Part shown: positions 19,993 to 30,572 of the stretch, one piece after another
Layout: every line of letters begins with the position of its first letter
Numbering within the stretch: position 1 is the first letter of the stretch
From: Adiantum capillus-veneris
Taxonomy: Eukaryota > Streptophyta > Polypodiopsida > Polypodiales > Pteridaceae
NCBI GenBank assembly: GCA_014529385.2
Contig: CM043955.1
Coordinates: 145,175,140-145,239,139, forward strand
DNA: 64,000 nucleotides
Direction of reading: 5' to 3'
Program-made: the position numbers and the translations under genes
Notes under the pieces: generated by a model
The model's database searches: none
Told to the model about the DNA's origin: nothing
What the model saw: only the letters and a program-made list of their open reading frames with translations

Positions 19993-22900
19993 ATGGATTC
20001 CGCTAAGTCATCGGCAACTAAGAGAAAAAGACCAACCATCAAGGATGCTCTTGCGGAAGCAGAACCTTTTGGTATTCCAACAGAAACCCTCAAGCCAACC
20101 AAGACTTGGGTGGAGGAAGCAGTACTAGAAAAAGAAGGAATAAAGATCTACCAGGGGACTTTCAGAGATCCTCAAGGGCAATCGGTCGATGTACCTATGA
20201 TCCCACGAGAATTAGTGGATTATAGCAGATCAGAGAACATCAGCAGATACCTGGAAAAGGCTGACTTACACAGGTTCTTCACCTCGAGACCATCAGGTGT
20301 AGACACAAGAAGAGTGTATGAGTTGGCAACATCCATTCAGAAGGATGGGAAAGCCACGTTGACAGCCATGGATGGAGAAACAGTTGAAGTACAGATCACT
20401 CCACAGCTCATTGCAGATGCATTGAAGCTGCACAACAAAGGGAGTTCTGTCAGAGAAAGAAGGGAGGCCATAGAGGTCTATGGATCAAAGAAACAAAATA
20501 CAACCTACGGAGATATGGCAGATCAACGAGCGGCAACCCTTTGCCGATTATACAACCAGTTTTTCCATGTGTGCAGTAAAAGACCGCAGGAGTATACTAC
20601 ACCACCCCATGCCATTGCGACAACCATCACATGGGCACTGAAGAGCAACATGCCAAAAGAGGTGAATTATGCTCAATACATCCACGAGCAAGTAATCGCC
20701 ATGCACAACCAGAAGCCAAAGTACATAGGAGGAGGAGAAATCCTAACAAGAATAGCTTATGAAGCTATTGGAGCTAGGGATCAAGGGCCACGGGTTCCCT
20801 CCCAGAATGAGTGGCTTAGAGAAGCCGATGAAGAGAAAGAACAGCAAGAAGTATCCAAGAGGGCGTCCACAAGAGCACGCCGAAAATTAGAAATAGTTTC
20901 AGAACCTGAAGAGGCTGCGGACGAGCCGCTAAAGAAGAAAGCGAAGAAGAAGGCTGATCCCAAGCAAACCAAAAGTCAAAAAGCCGCAAGAATGGAAAGG
21001 CTGGTGGAGCAGTTTAGAGCAGAAAGAGCTCTAAAGGGGGACTTTGAAGAAATGTGGATGCCAGACCCCACTAAAGTCGGAACCAGCTCTGCCAGGCCAC
21101 ATGTTGATCAATATGATCAATATATTAGAGCTTATGAGGAGTCGGAGGCCATACTGGAGCAGCAACCTGTCGAGCCTTATACTGAAGAGGAAGTACAGCT
21201 TTTAAAAGCTGAGCTGAAAAAGGACGACAAGGAGAAGAAGGAAGTAGATGAGTCTACTGAACTTCGAGAGAAAGACGGGCAAGCAAACAAAGAGAAAGCC
21301 AAGATGACTGAGGACAATCAGCCCTCCTTTACTGATGTACCAAGCCTGAAGAAGACGGACATTATTGTGGAGGAGACCACAATAGAAATAGAAACAGAAG
21401 TTATGGAAAAGCCGGAGGCCGGGACCAAGGAAAAGGAGATAGATCCAGTTCAGCAAAAGAAAGATGATTATGAGGATCTGGTAGCGATCGGATACAGTGA
21501 AGAAGAGGCCCTGGAGGCAGTTTATGGGATATCCCTACGAAAACAAGATGATCGGAAAGGGATGAAGGAAAAGACAAAAGGTACAATGGAGAGTGAAGAG
21601 AAAATGGACGAATAGAACATACTAGAAGAGCCGAAGCCATTGGAGGTGGTGGCAGAAAGAGCTGTCAAGTTGACAGATGAAGATGAAAAAGACATGCACA
21701 TGGTGCATGAACTGCTCAGCAAGATTAAAGAAAGATCCAGAGCAAAGGAAGTAGCAATTGAGACAGCAAAACAAAAGGAAGCAGAGTTGCAGAAGAAGCT
21801 AGAGAATGCTATGACTGAATCTGAAAGTCATAAAGCATCACTCTACGACGCAGAAAACGAGAGAGACGGCTTGATACTCCAACTAGCCGAAGCTTCAAGA
21901 GAGGTAACAAGTTCACAGGAAGCAAAGGAGCGAATAGAAGATGAGCTGGAGGCAGCCAAGGATGAGCTCATTGAGCTAAGGAAAAGAGTCGAACTTCAAG
22001 AAAGGACAATCACGAGACTCAGGACCACCCCTAGAGCTAGTAGAGCAGGAACAGAACAAGAGGGAGCCCTCGTACCAGCTCTGGAAGATCAGGTCAGAAG
22101 TTTGCAAAGAGAGCTAAGGTTAGAGCAAGTGCAAAGATTGCACATGGCGGAGGGATCATTGGCTGCAGAGGAGAGGCTCACATCAGAAAACCAAACACTA
22201 AGGACAGAAAATGAGGCCCTCCGCAAACAGCTCCAAGACCTCCAGGAGCAACAAAGAAGAGAAACAGAGCCACCACAAGAAGAAGCAGGGGGAGCAGCCA
22301 TAGAGCTACCAGAAACTGGAGAGGCAACCACAATTGAAGATCTAGCCCCAGTTCAAGAAGTGGCCTCGACTTCAGGAATCTCTGAAGAAGAAGAACAAAG
22401 GCTCCAGGACCAAATAGAAAAGTCAACAGAGGAAAGTGCCAAGGCGGAAATGGAATGGGAAAGGAGACTCCTCATCTCCATTAAACTTCAAGGTTAAGAC
22501 ACAAAAGTGCTCCATGAAGAGTGGATGCAACCCAGCCTGCCTTTCCCTCTGATGAAATTTGAAGTGATAAAGATGAAAAAGAGAATAGAGGAGGAGCAGT
22601 ATGTCGCTCTTAACGAAGGCGACATCACAAAGGATGAACAATCAAAGAAGATTGTCGATTCTCAACCTAGATGGAGGAAAGGTTGGCTGAACAAATACCC
22701 AGCCTACCTCATCTACTTGGTAGAGGCTCCAAAGGAGATTCGGGAGGATGCAACCTTCTGCCCGGCGCCAAGAGTGAGAAGCTGGAAAGACCATGGCAGG
22801 ATTGCAGAAAAGAAGCCAAATTGGCTTAATTACCCAAGGATGCCAGGACCAAAGGCAGGAGAGAGAATAGGTAAAGCCTACATGGTGAAAACCCTAACGG

Positions 22901-23160
22901 GCACCATCAAACTCTTTACTGGCTCTCCTGACCTTTCGTGTCAGATGCTAAAGAAAATGTGCAGGACTCTCTTAGCATGCATTGAAGTGTTCGCGCCAGA
23001 TAAAGCCACTACCTCGAGTCTACTATCGACGGCCGACACAGTGACGGATATGATGTATGATCTTTCATTGCAGCCATCACCAAAGGTGTTACATCTCTTA
23101 TACCAAAGAATTATGTTTTTGCTTAGCTTCCACATGCAAACATTTGAAGAAGCTTTCTAG
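19993..23160 (+). CDS. Element A 3' coding block (DNA/RNA-binding-like, coiled coil, unknown tail)
   Basis: Starts at ATG 19993 (MDSAKSSATKRKRPTIKDAL), with a basic KRKR patch near the N terminus that could be a nuclear signal. The first ~270 codons (RFFTSRPSGVDTRRVYELA, MADQRAATLCRLYNQFFHV) resemble the putative plant transposon-protein domain often found outside gag-pol in Athila-type elements. A long Lys/Glu-rich linker follows, then a strong heptad coiled coil at about 21.65-22.2 kb, a Glu/Pro-rich acidic segment, and a Trp-rich basic segment at about 22.5-23.16 kb that I do not recognise. I see no signal peptide or membrane segment, so it is not an envelope in any visible sense. The end of the block is also present at 4425-5619. 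Confidence 0.65.
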
Positions 23161-23305
23161 ACCGGCTTTTTCACTCACGAAAGCAAAATATTCGGCCCAA
23201 CCTTGACCATCGGCAACCTACGCTACGAATCACACTTGCAGATGCTCAAGACCACAGGACTCTATTGATCAAGCCTAAAAGTCATGTCAGGGACGACATG
23301 AACGC

Positions 23306-23318
23306 GGAGGGGGGGGAG
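23306..23318 (+). promoter_or_regulatory. Element A terminal polypurine tract
   Basis: A run of G with single A residues directly before TGTTGAGCC; this is the plus-strand priming site that fixes the 3' LTR start. The same run precedes the 5' LTR because of the tandem partial copy. Confidence 0.85.
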
Positions 23319-24255
23319 TGTTGAGCCAGCAGAGGATCACACCCACATTTTTGCTCACACCCATCATTTTGTAACCATTGATTGTAATAAATGTCTTTCC
23401 GACATTAATTTTGATTTGAGCCATTCATTAAGTAACGGGACTCAATTGAGTTTCCAGCTTGTAATCCCGAAGTAATTTCACCTGTTGATGTAAATAATTA
23501 GAGATGTTCTCACCTCCAAGGCTGAGGTATATAAGCCAAAGTTTTGTAACCTAAAAGAGATTCAATGATTAATCAAAGTGAGTTTTTGAGCGCCGTGACT
23601 GTGTTTGAGAGAGAGAGAGAGAGAGAGAGTCTTATCTTCTTGCTACGCGAGCTACGGGGCCGCCATTGGAGAAGCGACACCGCCATTGTGTTAGCAACAG
23701 TGAGAGCTACGCACAGATACCAAGAGTGCGCGCTATCGGCTTCTACGTGTGGTAAGTTCCTACGAGCTTCGGTGTGAGTTTTCTTTCAACTCGTGTGTCG
23801 GAATAGAGCGTGCAGCATATCTATAGAACCACAACGAGTAGAGCTACACATTAGTACCATCGGGGTCAAGTTTCGGTCACCTGTATTTTTCGGCCTGTCT
23901 TCATACGCGTTTGCCGCACGGAGTGGTTATAGGTTGATTTTGCAGTTCAAGTCTTTAGGGTGTTGTTCTTACCTAGTGTCTAGACTTCCCCTTGAGTTTG
24001 AGATCGATTCAATGATTCTAGATCCTGTTTCGTATAGCATTCGTTCGTAGTACGGATTTCAGTCACTTGCGTATTCTAGAACTTAGATTTGATTTCCTTA
24101 GTAGTGATTGTCATTAGAAGGTCGAGTAGGTGATTTGACACCCACCTAGTTGTTTCCATGCGCCTGCGGGTCAAGCTCCGTCCTCGTCTGACAAATTCTG
24201 TTGTTGGTTGAGTTCTCGCTATTTAGCTTCCGCTAGCGGCGTAACCACCTTAACA
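23319..24255 (+). repeat. Element A 3' LTR
   Basis: 937 bp, TGTTGAGCC...TTAACA, about five substitutions from the 5' LTR. The right flank (24256 on) is element B in minus orientation. No target duplication can be checked because the left end of the tandem complex is not an LTR end. Confidence 0.9.
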
Positions 24256-24366
24256 TCAGGTGACAGGTAAGAACACAATCTACGTTTTGGCACCCAGATT
24301 TGATCATTTCCTTGGTAGTAGCCTTGGGCTTCTAATAGTCATTTAGGAATCCAATGCCACGTTTCC
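24256..24366 (-). mobile_element. Element B interior, W-x-P-K region end
   Basis: Reverse complement of about 41572-41682 of element C. It is the B sequence immediately right of the A insertion, matching C's segment that encodes W-I-P-K and W-V-P-K motifs. Confidence 0.8.
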
Positions 24367-27300
24367 CTACATTTCTTGGGGCGAACGTCTCTTACCAGGC
24401 TCCTGTCTTTTAGCAATGGCTATGGTCGCTAAAGAAGATTTAGGGACCCACTTGTATGTTTTCTTCGTTATATTAGGATGAGTCTTGTCAGACGCTATAT
24501 GCATTGCTTGTAGCATATTTAAGGGTACGAGTGGTGGCATTTCATCCCCTTCAGGTGTTACCCAGGTCGTCCCCCTATTTCCCCAAGTGTCTATGGTTGC
24601 TGCTAGGTGGACCCAATCCACATTGTCCAACTCAGTCATCCCAGGTAGTACATCCATATAAGGAGAATCTTCCCCAACATCAGTGTCCGCTTTACACGTG
24701 TAGCAATATTGCAATGGGGTCGAGTGAACTGTGGGTTCATATCTATGATCAATTATAAGCCTGTTTCCTAGGGGATGTGCTCGACCAGTTACAAGATCCA
24801 CTCTAATGACATAATCTTGGAACTCCAGGTAGACATGGTTTTTAGACCAGTCACGCACCATTTTTGCTTCCCTCATGAAAGGACGTCCTAAGATCATCTC
24901 CAATGCCATAGTCTGTTTGGAGAAATCCATAACACTGAAGGTAATCCTTATTTTATGTCCAAAGACCTTGATCTTGAGATCTTCTAGCATCCCAATAGGT
25001 TTAACAATAGACCCATTGGCCATCTTCACTACTATGGTTGTGGTCGCAAGGTGATGTCTTCCCATAGTTTCCCAGCAATTTTTAGTCACAATGCTAACCC
25101 CAGTGCCACCATCAAGGATTCCCTTTACAGTTAATCCCTTAGTAGTGATTGGTATGGTCACATTGGATTCATCACCCTCAAAGTATTGTCCCAACTTGTT
25201 AACAGGTATTTCTATAACAAGGATCTCATCTAAGTTGGGTTGTGGATCTAAGTGTTCCTCCTCTATTGGCATCTCTCCAGCTCCATCCATCTGGGCAAAT
25301 TGTGGTAGCCCAAACTTCAGTTCTCCATTGAGGAAGGCTCGAAGAGCTGAGACTAGCTCAGGGTCTTTATATAGTTTGGACATGATGGTGGTTCTAACTT
25401 CTGAAGACATGAAATCCATCAATTTGGCAATGTTTAACGGCACCTTTTTGGACTTCAGTCTCTTGATGTGGGGAAGAAGGGATCTCCATTTCTTCGATGG
25501 GATCAGGTAGTCCCTCTGTAAACATTCTTTCCATCAAGCAGTGAGTACGCCCACTTTCCCATGACTTTAAGACACTTTCTTCTTGGATGACACTCGGTAT
25601 GGCTAAGGGTCTATGGACTTGGTGAGGTTGTTGTTGCCTAGGGAACACTGTGTCTATAATTTGGATCTGCCCAGGTGCTGGTTCTAGATCCCTTTGGGTA
25701 TCTTCTACCAAACTCCTTAATTGCTTGACTCACTCCATCTCCTCTGTAGGGTTTGGATAAGTTGCTATCTTCTTCTTGGATCCTGGCCATTGTGGCTCAA
25801 GAAGATCTTCCTTGTTGGTTTCTATCTTAGTGGTGGTTTTGGTCTCCATGGTTTCACATGAATCAGAATCCTCTTCAACGCCATTCATATATATGGGTTC
25901 GTCACCAGTCCCTATGTTGGTCTTTGAACTGGGGTCTAACTTCGTTGCTTTTTGTGATCTCTTCCTTCGTGTTTTCTTCTTTTTCTGAGATTGGGAAATT
26001 GATGTCGTGTCTCTTTCATCAAGAATATAATTTTGTTTTTGAAGCATCGATCATGTGAGTACGTTTACTGGTACCACAGGTGTACTTTGTGATGGCTCCT
26101 CAGTAACTTCAATCAAGTTTAATGGCTTGATCTTCACTGCATTTGGATTATTTGGACATTGGGAAATCAAATGATCTATGCCACATCGATTACACATGAG
26201 TATCGGCATTGTAGACGTACTCGCTTGATTGGTTTGCATGAGTGTGGCGTTCTTTTGTATCCTGATAGGACACTCGGCTACACGATGTGGACCTCCACAC
26301 TCATAGCATTGAAGAGGTGGTCTCTTAGCAGTGTAATTGATGTTTTGTCGTTCTTTTGTAGCCTAATAGGACACTCGGCTACACGATGTGGACCTCCACA
26401 CTCATAGCATTGAAGAGGCAGTCTCTTAGTAGTGTAATTGATATTTTGGCCTCTTGCCACAAGAGCAGCTACTTGATATACAGATTTGACTTGTCCCCAA
26501 TAGTCCTCCATGTAGTATTGTGGACTTTCTTCAAGCACATCCATCCCATAGGCGATATTAGGATCTATATCTTCCTCATAGCCTTTCAAACAAGAAATAG
26601 ATGACTCACAACCCACTTGATTCACAGAAGTGATTCTCGGATGTGGTGGTTGCGGTCCTAGCAATGGAGGTGGTAAGGGTGTTGTTTGAACAACATTTTG
26701 GGCCCTAGGGACCATGTGTTGTGCTGTTTATTCAAGAGGTGGGGCCGGCATCAGGGCAGGCACTCGAGGTGTGTCTGTCCATGCTAAGGTTGATCTATTG
26801 GCCATCGCACGCTTAGATACTATGCAATCCTTAGCTTGATGACCATACCTCCCACATGCATTGCAGTTCCCATTGAATTTTACTCTAAAAGTAGGGCATT
26901 CACTGGTACTATGCGGTCGATAGCATACTGAGCACCATTGTTGCTCCCTTCCTGGATACATATGATTGTTTTGCGGAGCACGATTGTCTCTATGACTCTC
27001 TTGAATAGCCTTGGTGAGATCTGCTAAAGTCATCTCAGATATCTTTGGCTCCTTAGCAATAGGCTTTAGGGTCATTGGCTGATGCCCTGATGCTTGTGAG
27101 CTAATAGATTTAGGCTCAACAGACACTCTTTCTCCTTGAATCATTAAATTATCCTCCAATTGGATCGCATTGGTGGTGACTGCTTCCCAAGTGGTGATAC
27201 CTCTAATGACTAGACCATTGTAGATATCCTCATGCCATAATCCCCTAATGAATCTATCAAGCAATTGGTTATTGTTGAAGCGCTCATTTGGATTACAACG

Positions 27301-28986
27301 AGAATTCAAATGCTTCAGTTGACTAATACAGTCTCTCACCGACTCTCCTTCCTCTTGTTGGGCTTTTTGGAGCTGAGAGGCTACACCCCAAAGCACTCCC
27401 TCTCGTATGTATTCTTTCACAAACGGTCTCCTAAGAGTAGGGTAAATAGTTTTTTCTTCCACCCTTAGGGTTCTATACCAATCCCCTGCCTTCCCACTTA
27501 AGGTTAGGCTTAAAGCATTACTCTTATGCAGGTCATTGTGTTCTCCTAGAGAATCGCATATTTGTTCAAAGACTTCGATATGATTTCTCACATCCTGGTC
27601 TCCACTAAATTTTTGTGTGAGCTTGGCTATTTGTACTGCCTTACTTCTAGACTCTCTAACATGCGTGTTACGCGTATTCTCAGCAATAGATCGATCGATA
27701 TCTTGAGCAAATGTTGCCAAGTCACCTAAGTGAGCAGGCACCGTGGGTGAAGGCACTCCAAAGACTACATGTGGAGTAGGTATTGGCATTGGGCTTCGCG
27801 CATAGGAAGCCCTTGGGTTCCACGCTGGGTACGATGTTGTGCCATGTGGTGGCCCAAAGTTCATATATGTGGCCCTAGGCATAGCAGACGTCGGATGTGA
27901 CATGCTAATGCTAGCTGGTATAGTCCCATGGAAATAAGAGCTTGGGTGTTGTGGTTGTGGAGCATAGGTAGTTGAAGCAATGGGAGGGGTAGGGACTACA
28001 TGAGTGCGATGACCCATAGGTACATACGATTGGTACACATTTGTAGGTATTGTTGCAGGCATTTAGCTACCATGTAGTGGTGCTTTACTAACAAATGAGG
28101 TCCATGGCGTGTTTCTCGGCATGCCCATCATTGGGGTAGGCATGGTAGCGGTGGTGTCATCAAGGGAAAGATGAGCTAGACTTGGAAAGGTAAAGCTATC
28201 ACTTGTGGGTTCAGATTGCACTGAGACCCCTGGCAAAACAACATATGGGGGATCCATCGGACTTACCGAGGGAGTCTCCATTTGCGATAAGGTCGGTTGT
28301 TTAGCCTTCCCTGTATCCAAGAATCTCATGAGACCCGTTGAAGGCATGTTGATCCCCTTGTTCTATCTCTCTAACTCAATGACCCTATGGATGACCTCAC
28401 AAACTTTTTGTTGTTGATCCTACACACTAGTAGCACTGATTGTGGATTGTAGAACATCTAACCAACCCACGTGATAGGTGTGACCTGTGTATAGGTTGGT
28501 TAGAGTTTCCGTTTGTAGTTCGTCCTCCCAGTTCTCATTTAAAAACTCTCCATCTAGGATTGAGGTGCTAGGGGTGTCCTTTGAGCTAGATGCAATGTTG
28601 CTTTCTAGGGGTTGGCCCTTAGCGGTTGCTAAGTCAGGAGCACTCGATTGCTTTCTTAGCAAGGATATTGACATAGGGGCTTTCGCTTTTAACTCTCTTC
28701 GTTGCTCCTCCTTGCGTAAACTCTCGACTTCCTTTTCCCTTTCTGCAAGGATATATCGCTCAACCTCTTGCACTTCAGCAAGTCTTCTACCATCAGGTAA
28801 TATAACCTCGAAGGGGAATAGCTCTGAAGAGTCAAGAGGTGCAGTGAATGAAGTATTCACGTGCACATTCTCTAAGGGCATAGGGTCTACGTCGGTCATG
28901 AATGGAGAATTTACTTCCCTACCCCCCTCATTTACATCATTAACTCCATGTTCGGAGCGAGTGGCTCTACTAAACGATTTCTTCAA
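24367..28986 (-). pseudogene. Element B gag-protease region
   Basis: Read right to left: a gag N-terminal part, the gag core (about 27650-27150, KFSGDQDVRNHIEVFEQICD to LLDRFIRGLWHEDIYNGL), zinc knuckles CSVCYRPHSTSEC and CNACGRYGHQAKDC (about 26820-26950), further knuckles CYECGGPHRVAEC and CNRCGIDHLISQC, then a retropepsin-like domain (about 25150-24850, GILDGGTGVSIVT and MILGRPFMREAKM). No RT, RNase H or integrase follows, and none is present in the sister C, so the family is gag-protease only. A ~1.3-kb part (26.4-27.7 kb) is almost identical to C although the rest differs by several per cent. The region is broken, with more than five breaks. Confidence 0.85.
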
Positions 28987-29308
28987 GGGTGTTGGTTTGT
29001 ACTACCTTGGGTCCCCGCCGAGGGCCCGGAACCTAAGGTAGGTGGATAATGAGAACTCGCGTAAGTCAAAATTCTCTCTAGTTGTTCCGTCTCTAGCACA
29101 CGACCAGAGTGCAGATGCAGGTGCCTTTGGCACCCTACAAGCGTCGACGAATAACCTCGAAGTTTAACAGCTTACTTTTTTAGGCGTCAATTTTCACTCG
29201 TTTTTTTTTATGTTTTTTATTGATCGATTTTTTTTATTAAAGTGTGTGATAGCTCGAAACGAGTGTATCACTTAGAGGGTCGTGGTGTGCTGTACAACAC
29301 AACGTTCG
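28987..29308 (-). mobile_element. Element B leader (part) with copia target site
   Basis: Reverse complement of C around 36740-37070. It includes a short T-rich stretch and the motif that in C precedes MYLRSGR. GTTCG at 29304-29308 is the left copy of the copia F target duplication. Confidence 0.8.
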
Positions 29309-29530
29309 TGTTGGGATTAAAGCCCAAGTGGCCTCTTATGCGGATATGGCCGGCCGCCCGCCTAACTCACTTACCTCTGACTCTTTGTATATACTAACAT
29401 ATTCTTTGTGAATACTAAAGGAATTGGGAGATAACCCTTCTAACAGATCTCTGCGTACTGTGTACTGTGTAAGCTCACTGTGTGTGTGTGTGAAAGAGAG
29501 AGTCGACCCACGCTCCGCTCCGCGACTTCA
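29309..29530 (+). repeat. Element F 5' LTR
   Basis: TGTTGGGATT...GCGACTTCA, 222 bp, with TATATA at 29388-29393 as likely promoter core and a short GT/GA run near its end. Confidence 0.95.
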
Positions 29531-29532
29531 AT

Positions 29533-29544
29533 TGGTATCAGAGC
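29533..29544 (+). promoter_or_regulatory. Element F primer binding site (tRNA-iMet)
   Basis: TGGTATCAGAGC, the standard copia primer site complementary to initiator tRNA-Met, 2 bp after the LTR. Confidence 0.95.
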
Positions 29545-30572
29545 CTTGGTTCAGTGCGGATTTGCGCAATCGCGCGCGCGCGCACTTTTTCGGCAAATTC
29601 TGGATCCGGAGTTCGAAAATTCACACTCGGCGTTCCGGGAGTGTTTCCATCAGGCGACCTGGGGTTTTACCCCCCTTTCGAAGCCGTTTATGCCCTCAGA
29701 ATTTCGTTCTGAGCACTACAGCAGAAGATAGATTTCAGCCGCAAAGAAATCCGTCTTGTGTAGATTGGCAAGCAGGAGGTGGTCGACATCAATATCGACA
29801 TCGACATACATCACTTATTCGTCTTCAGAGCATCATCTATAGACCAGGTACACATATATATCATCAGATATATATATTGCAGTCTGCATTGCTACTTCTT
29901 GTGCTTGCCAGGTTCCAGGGGAGGTGTGGCCATACGACGGCTTGACACCACTGGCATGTATTGCAGATTGATGTACTGTGATTGTGGGTCTGCTAGTTGT
30001 GAGTCACGCTAGCAGACAGACCGCCGCAGCGGTCATAGGACAATGATTGGTCTATTATAGGATGTATGCTAGTTCTGGGCAGTTTGCTGAGCCATCTGAG
30101 AGGGTCGTGTGTGAGGTTTTTTGAAGCCAAGCACTGGGGGCTGGGTTACCCAGTGTGAGGTGGATTAGGTTGCTGGAGTTCCCCTCTACACGCATCCTCT
30201 TCGGCGACTTTTATCCCTTAGGATGTATGACTTTGTGTAGACACTGGATTGCATCTTATGCGTCAGGCCGTTGAGGCATTGTTCAGGGTTCAGTCTTGAG
30301 ACAGATACAGGTTCTGTCATCGCCCAGAGAGGAGACAGTGTATGCTTACAGGATTTGTCACTGGTCAGCTATTTATGATTGTTTCTTGAGCTATCTTTTG
30401 GTTCCCAGAGCTCAGTTTACAGGGGAAACTCTGTCAAAAATTTTCAAAAATACTGACAGTTCCTGAGGAGAGGTGTTCAGCTTGTTGATTATAGCTTGTT
30501 TACTGTGTACAGAGGCCAGTTTACAGGGGAAACTCTGCCGGATTTTTCTCAGGAGTAAACAGTTTGGCAGAT
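29545..30572 (+). other. Element F long 5' leader
   Basis: About 1.0 kb between primer site and the first codon of the polyprotein, long for a copia element. The 21-nt motif beginning CAGTTTACAGGGGAAACTC occurs at about 30413 and again at about 30517, 104 bp apart, and may be part of the packaging region. No ORF in it is supported. Confidence 0.6.

Larger units (their letters stand above)
5778..24255 (+). mobile_element. Element A: very large young Ty3/gypsy LTR retrotransposon
   Basis: 18.5 kb in all. LTRs are TGTTGAGCC...TTAACA at 5778-6726 and 23319-24255, with a tRNA-Asp-type primer site after the first and a G-rich polypurine tract before the second. The order is leader with palindromes, one long gag-protease-RT-RNase H-integrase frame, a second protease-like ORF, an internal polypurine tract, a ~3-kb spacer with palindromes, and a 3' coding block. 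The PR-RT-RH-IN order places it in Ty3/gypsy; the tRNA-Asp primer and the 3' extra block recall the Tat/Athila branch, but I could not place the clade. The LTRs differ by about five substitutions plus a GA-length change (~0.5 %), so it is young, roughly 0.2 My if a rate of 1.3e-8 per site per year applied. It looks close to whole, with about two breaks. Confidence 0.9.

Noticed and set aside
21640-22331. Minus-strand Leu/Val-rich ORFs looking like membrane proteins
   Set aside because: They are the reverse strand of the coiled-coil segment; duplicated at 4548-4885 for the same reason.
19993-23160. Envelope gene of a retrovirus-like element
   Set aside because: Position would fit, but no signal peptide, cleavage site or membrane segment is visible, and the composition is that of soluble, charged, coiled-coil protein.
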